Notes under the pieces: model-generated | Databases searched by the model: none | What the model saw: only the letters and a program-made list of their open reading frames with translations | Told to the model about the DNA's origin: nothing | From: a virus | Reading direction: 5' to 3' (one strand) | Length of the DNA stretch: 29,278 bases | IMG/VR virus record: IMGVR_UViG_3300036822_000050 | Coordinates: 1-29,278 of that record | Program-made: the position numbers and the translations under genes | Shown here: one piece after another, positions 24,059 through 29,278 of the stretch | Position numbering within the stretch: position 1 is the first letter of the stretch | Layout: every line of letters begins with the position of its first letter

Positions 24059-24526
24059 TCAATCCCCCTGCACGATCATCCCGGCATCGAGCAGGAGCCG
24101 GAGCAGGGCAACGCCGCGCTCTGCCGGTACAGTCAGGTCCAGCCGCAGCCGTGCCGATCCGTCCGCCAGGACCGCGAATTGCAGCACCTCAGGCACCCGC
24201 GCGACTGCCCCCGTGCCGGGGCTGGGGAGGCGCACCAGGGCGGTCCCCGGCTCCGCTGCCACACTCACCCGCTCACCCACCGCGCGCCGCTCCAGCGAGG
24301 CCGCAGGCACGCCCAAGACCTTGGCGAGCTTGGGCCGAATTCCAGGGCCGGGAGCGCCCTTGCCATTGATCCAATGATAGACGCCGGTATGACCGCGCTC
24401 GCGACCGATCGCCTGATTCAGATCGGCGTGGTTCATCCCCTTGGCCGTCATCGCCTCCCGGATCGCCGCCGCGACGTGGCCGAACATGGCGATTTCCCGC
24501 GCCGTGGCTGGTGTTGCCTGCCTCAT
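24059..24526 (-). CDS. HTH (XRE-like) transcriptional regulator
   Basis: A 155-residue protein starting at the ATG that overlaps the previous stop (ATGA). Residues about 20-75 form a helix-turn-helix: AAIREAMTAKGMNHADLNQA, then GVYHWINGKGAPGPGIRPKL and AKVLGV, as in XRE/Cro-CI type DNA-binding domains. Residues 105-155 are a second small domain with beta strands (LQFAVLADGSARLRLDLTVP) and a C-terminal helix ALLRLLLDAGMIV that may dimerise. No LexA-like protease motif is visible. As the last gene of the integrase-side operon it is a candidate lysogeny regulator, but its position is not the usual divergent one. Confidence 0.85.
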   Translation of the reverse strand: MRQATPATAREIAMFGHVAAAIREAMTAKGMNHADLNQAIGRERGHTGVYHWINGKGAPGPGIRPKLAKVLGVPAASLERRAVGERVSVAAEPGTALVRLPSPGTGAVARVPEVLQFAVLADGSARLRLDLTVPAERGVALLRLLLDAGMIVQGD

Positions 24527-24825
24527 GCCACCCTCCGTTGCCGGGTGGCGGTATTGTCAGCGGCGACGCGCAACCGAGGGATGGAGATGCGCGGCGGCGC
24601 TGCCTCCGCGACCAGGGCGTAGTACGCGTCGATGTAGCAGGTGGTGATGGACTTAATGCCGGTACGCTCCCGGCCTCCCTTTTTCGCTGACCAGCACCAT
24701 CCCGTCATCATCCTCAGTTCGCCCTCTTTGCGATGCTCATTCCACCGTGTGGCCATGCTCACATCGACGTAAAAGATTTTCGCCACCTCATCGACCTGGG
24801 CGACGATGTTTGCCTTAATCCACAT
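24523..24825 (-). CDS. Hypothetical protein upstream of HTH regulator
   Basis: A 100-residue basic protein beginning at ATG 24825, with the ribosome site AAAGGAAACCCG inside the preceding gene (11-base overlap). Its N-terminus, ANIVAQVDEVAKIFYVDVSM, then ATRWNEHRKEGELRMM, could be a helix-turn-helix-like segment; further on are TCYIDAYYALVAEAA and an Arg-rich tail. The stop overlaps the HTH gene's ATG in ATGA, so both are probably made together. I do not recognise the family. Confidence 0.75.
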   Translation of the reverse strand: MWIKANIVAQVDEVAKIFYVDVSMATRWNEHRKEGELRMMTGWCWSAKKGGRERTGIKSITTCYIDAYYALVAEAAPPRISIPRLRVAADNTATRQRRVA

Positions 24826-25168
24826 CGGGTTTCCTTTCAGAGATCGTGATAAACGTGACCATCAGACTCACCTCTTTCAGAGTGATGACCGGATCGGCGT
24901 TGATGTAGCCGTTCGGATATTCCTCACCGTCGATTTCACGCCCGACGACGATGCCGTTGCCGGCAAACACCCGCCCGTCATGCAGGCGAAACCAGTGCGC
25001 AGGGTCCTTTAACAGCCCTTCCTCATCAACGAACATCGTGTCGCCGTTTTGCCACAGGACCGCCGTTTCGATGAAGCCACGCACCAACTTTTGCAGGTCC
25101 GCGAGGCCGCTTATCTCCACCTCGCGAACCGTCTGGGTGGCCGAGTCAATGAACAAGGCCTTGCTCAT
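24815..25168 (-). CDS. DUF3846-like protein
   Basis: A 117-residue protein from the ATG at 25168, chosen because AAAAGGA lies 7 bases upstream; an in-frame ATG six bases earlier and an upstream open frame exist. It opens with ALFIDSATQTVREVEISGLA, then LQKLVRGFIETAVL, MFVDEEGLLKD, and FAGNGIVVGREIDGEEYPNG, a pattern like DUF3846 proteins, small acidic proteins of phages and plasmids (function unknown). The family call is from pattern only. The 3' end overlaps the next gene by 11 bases. Confidence 0.8.
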   Translation of the reverse strand: MSKALFIDSATQTVREVEISGLADLQKLVRGFIETAVLWQNGDTMFVDEEGLLKDPAHWFRLHDGRVFAGNGIVVGREIDGEEYPNGYINADPVITLKEVSLMVTFITISERKPDVD

Positions 25169-25225
25169 AGTCATTCCTTTTGGGTTTGCATTTGCGGGAA
25201 CGAAAGCCGGGTTTTGCGAGAATTG

Positions 25226-25255
25226 CAATCCCCTCCACCCGGCGAGAGGGGATTG
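25226..25255 (-). other. Stem-loop in intergenic leader upstream of DUF3846-like gene
   Basis: A perfect 10-base-pair stem, CAATCCCCTC (25226-25235) with GAGGGGATTG (25246-25255), around a 10-base loop. It lies between the preceding stop (25264) and the DUF3846-like start (25168). There is no following T run on the - strand, so it is either a leader structure or a weak terminator. Confidence 0.55.
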
Positions 25256-25261
25256 TTTCGG

Positions 25262-25489
25262 TCAGCGGACGGCTGGGCAGGTCCGCCGCGTGCCGCGCGT
25301 GAGCCAGCGCAAGCCGCCGTTGGGAAACACCACCAGGACATACCAGCCCTCGGCAGGGTAATGCCTGATTGAATAGTCATCATCAGGGTTGCTGGGTTTG
25401 TATTCCATGATGGCGACCCGTGCCTCCAGTTCATCCCGGAAGGGCACAGCGTCCACGCGATACTGGAGCGTGGTGAGGGGGAGATACAT
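25262..25489 (-). CDS. Small hypothetical protein
   Basis: A 75-residue protein from the ATG at 25489, which has ACAAAGGACCCTCAA in front, a leader nearly the same as that of the gene upstream; an ATG at 25507 overlapping the upstream stop (ATGA) would give 81 residues. The sequence contains LEARVAIMEYKPSNPDDDYS and a strand-rich end, YPAEGWYVLVVFPNGGLRWL, then a basic tail. It looks like a small soluble beta-rich protein. Family unknown. It is followed by a hairpin at 25226-25255. Confidence 0.75.
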   Translation of the reverse strand: MYLPLTTLQYRVDAVPFRDELEARVAIMEYKPSNPDDDYSIRHYPAEGWYVLVVFPNGGLRWLTRGTRRTCPAVR

Positions 25490-25503
25490 TTGAGGGTCCT
25501 TTG

Positions 25504-25713
25504 TCATTTGTTAAACAGCCAGTTCCACACCGGGCGTCCGAGGAAATAAACGACCGGCCACGCGCGCCAGAGTATCGAGGCATCGGCAATGAAAATAAGC
25601 AGGTCGTAAACCCGTATCGAAATTAACCCGGCATAGCCGAGGCCAATCGCGAGGCCCGAGAAGAGGCACCATGGGAGGTTGAACGGCCAGATGCGGAGCA
25701 GTGCTACGATCAT
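25504..25713 (-). CDS. Small membrane protein
   Basis: A 69-residue protein starting at ATG 25713 with ACAAGGAACCCGCAA in front. It has two or three hydrophobic segments: MIVALLRIWPFNLPWCLFSG, LAIGLGYAGLISI, and VYDLLIFIADASILW, followed by aromatic residues and the end VWNWLFNK. It is therefore an inner-membrane protein. No holin motif is evident, but size and topology permit it. It lies downstream of the secreted ClpP-like gene and may work with it. Its ATG also overlaps the stop of an 18-residue frame (ATGA). Confidence 0.75.
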   Translation of the reverse strand: MIVALLRIWPFNLPWCLFSGLAIGLGYAGLISIRVYDLLIFIADASILWRAWPVVYFLGRPVWNWLFNK

Positions 25714-25766
25714 TTGCGGGTTCCTTGTGATGAGGGGGGAGGCACGGTTACAATTCGCACAGCCAT
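25710..25766 (-). CDS. 18-residue leader peptide (candidate)
   Basis: A very short frame from ATG 25766, MAVRIVTVPPPSSQGTRK, ending in an ATGA overlap with the membrane protein. Its start sits behind the same hairpin and Shine-Dalgarno sequence that precedes the ClpP-like gene start, which is the main argument that this ATG is used. It may be a leader peptide or the remnant of a lost gene. Confidence 0.4.
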   Translation of the reverse strand: MAVRIVTVPPPSSQGTRK

Positions 25767-25829
25767 GGCGAAGATTGTCCCTTCGTTGTGGTCAGAGACG
25801 GCGCGAGCCTTGCAGGGGTCGCGCCGTCT
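25764..25829 (-). promoter_or_regulatory. Structured leader, copy A
   Basis: Contains a stem-loop (25796-25806 paired with 25819-25829; on the plus strand ACGGCGCG against CGCGCCGT at its core) with CCTTGCAGGGG in the loop. This is followed in - direction by CGAAGGGACAATCTTCG, in which CGAAG/CTTCG can pair and which holds the ribosome site AAGGGA, two bases before ATG 25766. It is nearly the same as copy B. Confidence 0.6.
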
Positions 25830-25835
25830 TGCTGT

Positions 25836-26783
25836 TCAGTGTGACTTAAGCGCCCGCTCATATTCCTGGGCGCTCACTGGGGGCATCGGCTTGGCGACTG
25901 GCGGCGTGGTCATCCTGGACGAGACCTTTTGTGCTTCCACCATTTGCGCGTATGCCCAGCCATAAGGATCAGGTTGCGCATAGAGCGTTTGCCACACGCT
26001 CGGGTCCTTTGCCGCCGCAGATTTTATCCAAGCGACCGTCGCGACCACCGCCTCGGCTCCGGCTTTCTGCCGAAGAAACGCCTCCGACGCATTGAGGCGA
26101 GTATTCAGTTCTGTCCATTCAGGAGTGTTGGGGGCCGGGTAGGCGACTGGCGGCGTGGTCTTGGCGACCACCGGGGCGGGCGGCTGCGTCGGTGCCGCCG
26201 TAGTGGAGGCCGGCGTAGGCGCGGGGACCGTCGTTACCAAAATACCGAGGTCGTTGGCCTTGGTTGCATTGAACCAATCAATGCCGCTGGGTGGCGCGGT
26301 CATGGTGTAAAGGATCGCCTTGTAAGACAACCCGATATGGCTGAGAAACGCGCCGATCACTGCCGACCCGGCTCCGCTCTCGGCCCCCTTGTCATCCGCT
26401 GCGGCATGGAAGCCGATATGCGAGGTCGTGACCGCGTAGCGTTGAGTTCCGGCCAGCCACATAATGCCGCAAATCGACGCGCATAACTTGTTGTCACCCA
26501 CCCAGGTCGTGAACCCGCGATCGCGAATCGTCTCCGCGATTTGGAGGCCCGCCAAGACGTTCCCGCCTTTGCTATCGAATGCAACGCGGCCTTGGCCTGT
26601 TAGCGTCTTTGCCGCCGCCTCAAACTTGGCGAAGTCGCCTTGCTCGATCTCGCCGCTGATGAAAATAATATTCACCGGGGCTGGATACACTTTGAACGTT
26701 GCGGCATGAGCCGAGACGGCAGCGCAAGAGATGCCGGCGGCAAGAGCGGCGGGGAGCAGGCGTGATATGGTTGTGTGTGTCAT
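25836..26783 (-). CDS. Secreted ClpP-like serine protease homologue (COG3904 type)
   Basis: A 315-residue protein with a clear signal peptide (LLPAALAAGISCAAVSAHA, cut after about Ala 27), so it acts in the periplasm or outside. Residues 37-180 resemble the ClpP/crotonase fold: VNIIFISGEIEQGDFAKFEA, VAFDSKGGNVLAGLQIAETI, LCASICGIMWLAG with likely nucleophile Ser 103, and SHIGFHAA with likely general base His 126. Residues 180-230 are a Pro/Thr/Ala-rich linker and 230-315 a helical tail. Such proteins occur in alphaproteobacteria; targets are unknown. It lies among small membrane proteins, which suggests an accessory (moron) unit. Starts at ATG 26783 behind structured leader B. Confidence 0.85.
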   Translation of the reverse strand: MTHTTISRLLPAALAAGISCAAVSAHAATFKVYPAPVNIIFISGEIEQGDFAKFEAAAKTLTGQGRVAFDSKGGNVLAGLQIAETIRDRGFTTWVGDNKLCASICGIMWLAGTQRYAVTTSHIGFHAAADDKGAESGAGSAVIGAFLSHIGLSYKAILYTMTAPPSGIDWFNATKANDLGILVTTVPAPTPASTTAAPTQPPAPVVAKTTPPVAYPAPNTPEWTELNTRLNASEAFLRQKAGAEAVVATVAWIKSAAAKDPSVWQTLYAQPDPYGWAYAQMVEAQKVSSRMTTPPVAKPMPPVSAQEYERALKSH

Positions 26784-26844
26784 GACGAAGATTGTCCCTT
26801 CGGGGTTGGAGGCCGGTGCGTTCCTTGCAGGGAGCCGCGCCGGT
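26781..26844 (-). promoter_or_regulatory. Structured leader, copy B
   Basis: Has the same parts as copy A: a stem (26813-26820 paired with 26836-26843, one C-A mismatch in the - transcript) with CCTTGCAGGG in the loop, then CGAAGGGACAATCTTCG directly before ATG 26783. The 22-base block next to the ATG differs from copy A by one base. Confidence 0.6.
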
Positions 26845-26858
26845 TGGGTGGTTTGAGT

Positions 26859-26987
26859 TTAGAAGTTCGACGGACTGAACAGCCATTGCCAGAGTCCGAT
26901 CTGCCAACCGTCGAAGCAGATTTTGGCGAACAGATACAGGCTAAGGGCCAGTAGGATTTGCATGAAGGTGCGAAGAACGAGAGTCAT
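26859..26987 (-). CDS. 42-residue membrane peptide
   Basis: A gene too short for usual calling: ATG 26987 lies behind CACAAGGAACCCAACCC, a ribosome site like that of the membrane protein at 25713. It encodes 42 residues with one hydrophobic segment, FMQILLALSLYLFAKICF, followed by an aromatic, Trp-rich end GWQIGLWQWLFS. It lies directly upstream of the ClpP-like gene and downstream of the integrase. Function unknown. Confidence 0.65.
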   Translation of the reverse strand: MTLVLRTFMQILLALSLYLFAKICFDGWQIGLWQWLFSPSNF

Positions 26988-27030
26988 GGGTTGGGTTCCT
27001 TGTGAGTGTGAGTGAATGAGTGGTGGCGGC

Positions 27031-28308
27031 TTATGCCGCCTTCCACAGTTGGACGACGTTGCCTTCCTGGGGGGCCTCCATGCCGATCAGGGCGAGGGCT
27101 GGAGGTGCCCCCACCATCAACAGGTCGGCCCATGCACACGCGAGCGCATGACGACGTGGCATGTGCGTGGCGTGGTCATAGTGTGCGGCTGCGGCACTGG
27201 CCTTCATTGGCTGGTGCCCGATCATCATGTCAGTGAGCCGGTAACGGGACTCATCCTGTTCGTTGAGGATCGTGACAAACGTGGAGCGCCAGCCGTGGAG
27301 CGTGTGCTTGCCCTGCAAACCGCGCCGGTCGTAGAGGTCGTTGAGGGTGGAGTCAGAGAACGGCTGATCCGACACCCCAGGTCTGGCCGGAAACACATAC
27401 CGGGCACCCAGGGTGCGCAACTGTTGCGCCGCCTGGATCACCTCCATTGCCTGGGGGGACAGGGGCACCACATGGTCGCGCCGCTGCTTGGTCCGCTTGG
27501 CGGGCAAGGTCCATTCCGCCTTGGCCAAATTGAACTCGGCCCATTGTGCCTTGGTGGCCTCCACCTTGCGCACGCCGGTTAGGGCAATCAGCCGGTGGAG
27601 CAGCTTGAGCACACCAGACGCCCGACCCGTGCTGGCCTCCACCACCTGGAGCACCGCACGGGCGTCCTCGATCGTGCTGACATGGATGTGGGGTTGCTCC
27701 GGGTTTTCCTCCCGACGCCGGCTGGGCAACCAACGCGAGTTGCGCTGGACGGGGTTGTACTGGATCAGGGGAGGATTAGCCGCCATGGCAAAGTCGAACA
27801 GGGCAGAGAGGTTGCCGCGCACATGGGTGGCCTGGGCGTAGTGGGTTTTGTCCAGTTCCAGGATGCGAAAAACGTGGTCCCTGGTCACCTCACCGATGGG
27901 CAGGTTGCCGATCACCGGATAAACGTACTTGCGCAACCGTGCCGCGTGCGCCTTGGCGACTCCCGGAGTCCAGTTTCGGTTGGCACGTTTCAGCCAGTCC
28001 TCACCGACCCGCTCAACCGTCTGGGCATTGGCCTCCAGCCGGCCCGCCACCACTGCCCGCTTGAGGGCCTGGGGATCATGCCCTTCGCTGACCTGCACGC
28101 GCACCATCTCCCGTGCATTGCGCGCCTGGGCGAGCGACATGGTGGGATAGTGGCCGAGGGTGTGCTTCTGCTTTTTGCCGTTGCGAATGACCAGACACCA
28201 CCACCGCTTATTGCCGGTGGCAGAGACGGTGAGCAGGAGGCCACGACCGGCGCGAAATTCCTCCTGCCCGGTGGCGACCGTGATGGTCCGGGGATCAAAC
28301 TTGCTCAT
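27031..28308 (-). CDS. int: Tyrosine site-specific integrase (P4/DUF4102 type)
   Basis: Integrates and excises the phage genome at a host att site. 425 residues from ATG 28308 (ribosome site GGAGG, ATGA overlap with the upstream gene; an ATG eight codons earlier is less likely). The N-terminal DUF4102-like arm contains GRGLLLTVSATGNKRWWCLV and LGHYPTMSLAQARNA. The core-binding part follows at about 95-190. The catalytic residues are visible: Arg 247 (TGVRKVEAT), a Lys in PAKRTKQRRDHVVPL, His 338 and Arg 341 (LHGWRSTF), His 365 (IGHQ) and nucleophile Tyr 377 (AAAHYDHAT). All are present, so it should be active. A hairpin GGCGGC/GCCGCC covers its stop codon. Confidence 0.94.
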   Translation of the reverse strand: MSKFDPRTITVATGQEEFRAGRGLLLTVSATGNKRWWCLVIRNGKKQKHTLGHYPTMSLAQARNAREMVRVQVSEGHDPQALKRAVVAGRLEANAQTVERVGEDWLKRANRNWTPGVAKAHAARLRKYVYPVIGNLPIGEVTRDHVFRILELDKTHYAQATHVRGNLSALFDFAMAANPPLIQYNPVQRNSRWLPSRRREENPEQPHIHVSTIEDARAVLQVVEASTGRASGVLKLLHRLIALTGVRKVEATKAQWAEFNLAKAEWTLPAKRTKQRRDHVVPLSPQAMEVIQAAQQLRTLGARYVFPARPGVSDQPFSDSTLNDLYDRRGLQGKHTLHGWRSTFVTILNEQDESRYRLTDMMIGHQPMKASAAAAHYDHATHMPRRHALACAWADLLMVGAPPALALIGMEAPQEGNVVQLWKAA

Positions 28309-28547
28309 CTGGAGCCTCCCGTGAACGGCCATTGCCGCGCCGTCTCATCACTGGGAACGGTCACCGGGGCAGGCTTCTCGACCCGCGACAGCCATGTGGC
28401 ATTGATCCGCACTGGCCGCGCACTGCCATTGAACAGGACCCACCGCATCCCCTTGGGGGACTTGTTGCCGTGCGGTGAACGGACGATGACGCCGATCTGC
28501 CCGGTGAGCCGGTTGCTCACAGCGGTGCCGAAGGTGAGGGCGCTCAT
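28305..28547 (-). CDS. Small hypothetical protein upstream of integrase
   Basis: An 80-residue protein from ATG 28547, which overlaps the stop of the gene before (ATGA-type coupling). The frame is open upstream, but the earlier part lies over the neighbour and is not protein-like. It has beta-rich, basic sequence: FGTAVSNRLTGQIGVIVRSP, then GMRWVLFNGSARPVRINATW. Its stop overlaps the integrase start. It could be a small DNA-binding or excision-related protein because of its position and charge, but no family is recognised. Confidence 0.7.
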   Translation of the reverse strand: MSALTFGTAVSNRLTGQIGVIVRSPHGNKSPKGMRWVLFNGSARPVRINATWLSRVEKPAPVTVPSDETARQWPFTGGSR

Positions 28548-28750
28548 TGTGCTGCCCCCGTGCCGGGGTTCTGGGCGACCATGGCAATGCCGGTGTCCCG
28601 TGCATCCTCCAGGTCCCCGGTGTAGTAGGCAGTGGCCTCGCCGGCCCCCCGGAAATTCACCCGGTATTCGGACCATTCCGTGGTTTTGATGACCACACCA
28701 ATCTGCCGCAACTGGGTGCGGACTGAGGTGAGGGTGAGCTTGTTTGCCAT
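28544..28750 (-). CDS. Small hypothetical protein, first gene of integrase operon
   Basis: A 68-residue protein starting at ATG 28750, with no strong ribosome site (AAAGCAAAACAAA in front). It begins KLTLTSVRTQLRQIGVVIKT and continues TEWSEYRVNFRGAGEATAYY and DLEDARDTGIAMV. Proteins with this N-terminus are, from memory, common near integrases in Bradyrhizobium-like genomes; function unknown. It is the first gene after the divergent control region. Confidence 0.75.
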   Translation of the reverse strand: MANKLTLTSVRTQLRQIGVVIKTTEWSEYRVNFRGAGEATAYYTGDLEDARDTGIAMVAQNPGTGAAQ

Positions 28751-28814
28751 TTTGTTTTGCTTTCGTGTGGGTTGGGTTAGGGGTTGTTCTAGGGGTTACC
28801 AGTCTTGCCGGGGT

Positions 28815-28831
28815 TTTGCACCCGGTGCAAA
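28815..28831. promoter_or_regulatory. Palindrome TTTGCACC-C-GGTGCAAA
   Basis: Two perfect 8-base arms with a single central base. A dimeric regulator operator or a recombination core would look like this. It lies 65 bases upstream of the first integrase-side gene. Confidence 0.5.
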
Positions 28832-28915
28832 CCACATACACCCGAAACGGTTGATTTTCCAGCGTTGTCGCACCCAAGGGGGCGCAAATGAGCCTGGGTC
28901 CATATTGTGGTGAAG

Positions 28916-28935
28916 AACATAGAGTGGCCTATGTT
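28916..28935. promoter_or_regulatory. Inverted repeat AACATAG-N6-CTATGTT
   Basis: Seven-base arms with a six-base spacer in the divergent region. The spacing is about two helical turns edge to edge, so it suits a helix-turn-helix dimer. Confidence 0.45.
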
Positions 28936-29016
28936 TTCAATGCGTTGCGGGTCGGTTTCGGGACCTGGGGGGCAGTCTATGGTGTAGGGGGCTATCAGCC
29001 ATGCACCCATTGCATC

Positions 29017-29026
29017 CTTTGCAAAG
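29017..29026. promoter_or_regulatory. Palindrome CTTTGCAAAG
   Basis: A perfect 10-base palindrome 20 bases before the + strand ATG at 29046; it shares TTTGCA with the palindrome at 28815. It could block translation or transcription of that gene when bound. Confidence 0.4.
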
Positions 29027-29045
29027 CAGGGACAGGCTGTTGCGC

Positions 29046-29278
29046 ATGTCAGAGACTCCACCAGATGATGGCCAGGAACCGCGCTCCGAGTTCTGGTGGC
29101 AGCAGCAAGAGCGCGAGCTAAGGATCACCCTCATGGGCGTGCAGATCGACAAGGGCCGGCTCGACATCGACCGGGTGCGGCAGGAAATTCAGATGGAGAA
29201 TCGCAAGTTTGCCCTCCAGGCCATCATCGCCAGTGCTGCCATCCTGGCGGCTGGCGTGGCCATCGGCAGGTTCGTGCT
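29046..29278 (+). CDS. Coiled membrane-anchored hypothetical protein (partial)
   Basis: A frame from ATG 29046 runs off the right edge; 77 complete codons are seen. The first 15 residues are acidic (SETPPDDGQEPRSE), residues about 16-53 are a long charged helix (WWQQQERELRITLMGVQIDK, then LDIDRVRQEIQMENRKFALQ), and residues 55-75 (AIIASAAILAAGVAIGRFV) look like a membrane segment. Such short helix-plus-anchor proteins are found in phage accessory and lysis regions. The ribosome site is weak. It may be a phage early gene or, if this is attR, the first host gene; the sequence alone does not decide. Confidence 0.65.
   Translation, partial: MSETPPDDGQEPRSEFWWQQQERELRITLMGVQIDKGRLDIDRVRQEIQMENRKFALQAIIASAAILAAGVAIGRFV

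Larger units (their letters stand above)
28751..29045. promoter_or_regulatory. Divergent intergenic control region with palindromes
   Basis: This is the only gap near 300 bases. It separates the integrase operon from a + strand gene. It contains a palindrome of two 8-base arms around one base (TTTGCACC C GGTGCAAA, 28815-28831), a pair of 7-base arms (AACATAG and CTATGTT, 28916-28935), a perfect 10-base palindrome CTTTGCAAAG (29017-29026), and two TAGGGGTT repeats 12 bases apart (28778-28785, 28790-28797). I see no clear sigma-70 -35/-10 pair and no convincing gene. These are candidates for operators, integrase arm sites or attP. Confidence 0.55.

Noticed and set aside
25714-25965. + strand 83-codon frame across leader copy A
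   Set aside because: It lies opposite the leader and the 3' end of the ClpP-like gene; the duplicated leader explains the sequence better.
27595-28689. + strand open frame of 364 codons
   Set aside because: Antisense to the integrase, whose catalytic residues are all present; the + frame has no motif.
28548-28877. N-terminal extension of the 80-residue protein upstream of integrase
   Set aside because: It would run over the neighbouring gene in another frame and reads as low-complexity Pro/His/Gly sequence.
28888-29121. + strand 77-codon frame, Cys/Gly-rich
   Set aside because: It overlaps the better gene at 29046 in another frame, lacks a ribosome site and covers the palindrome region; composition is not convincing.
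1-29278. Holin, endolysin or spanin cassette
   Set aside because: No separate endolysin was found. The lysozyme domain in the tape measure is a tail enzyme, and the small membrane proteins lack holin-specific features.
1-29278. tRNA or host genes marking an att junction
   Set aside because: No cloverleaf or CCA-ended tRNA-like sequence was recognised by eye, and no clear host gene is present; the right-edge frame is ambiguous.

Overview
The window is part of a temperate phage or prophage genome (high GC) from what is most likely an alphaproteobacterial host. The host guess rests on overall gene character (a COG3904-type secreted ClpP-like protein and small proteins that resemble rhizobial phage genes) and is not proved. 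No host housekeeping gene, tRNA, rRNA, IS element or CRISPR array is visible.

Layout. (1) 1-7873, + strand: a head and packaging module of HK97/siphovirus type. It holds the end of a probable small terminase, then TerL, a small Ig-like protein, portal, prohead protease, a major capsid protein with scaffold-like N-terminus, phiE125 gp8-type connector, two tiny membrane peptides, a head-closure protein and an HK97 gp10-like protein. (2) 7870-24030, + strand: a contractile tail module in almost exact Mu order (gp37-, gp38/DUF2635-, gp39 sheath-, gp40 tube-, gp41 chaperone-, tape-measure-, gp43-, gp44-, gp45-, gp46-, gp47- and gp48-like), then fibre genes. Two extra genes sit between sheath and tube, gp43 is split in two, the tape measure carries a lysozyme domain, and the gp45-like spike is fused to about 60 collagen triplets and a fibre. 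Most genes overlap by GTGA or ATGA, so translation is probably coupled. (3) 24030-24051: a strong hairpin between convergent modules. (4) 24059-28750, - strand: a lysogeny and accessory module. From its 5' end it has two small genes, a P4-type tyrosine integrase, a 42-aa membrane peptide, a secreted ClpP-like serine-protease homologue, a small membrane protein, small unknown genes including a DUF3846-like one, and an HTH regulator. (5) 28751-29045: a palindrome-rich divergent control region, a candidate for operators and possibly attP. (6) 29046 to the end: the start of a + strand gene with a coiled region and one membrane segment.

Together the genes describe a myovirus-like temperate phage that combines an HK97-type head with a Mu-type contractile tail and uses site-specific integration; no Mu transposase is seen. 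Replication, lysis and most early genes lie outside the window.

The most interesting points are a textbook -1 frameshift signal (T TTT TTA with an upstream Shine-Dalgarno-like sequence) in the tail assembly chaperone gene, two successive baseplate genes that lack an ATG/GTG/TTG start where homology places it, the spike-collagen-fibre fusion, and a - strand accessory module in which a hairpin and Shine-Dalgarno leader is duplicated in front of two genes.
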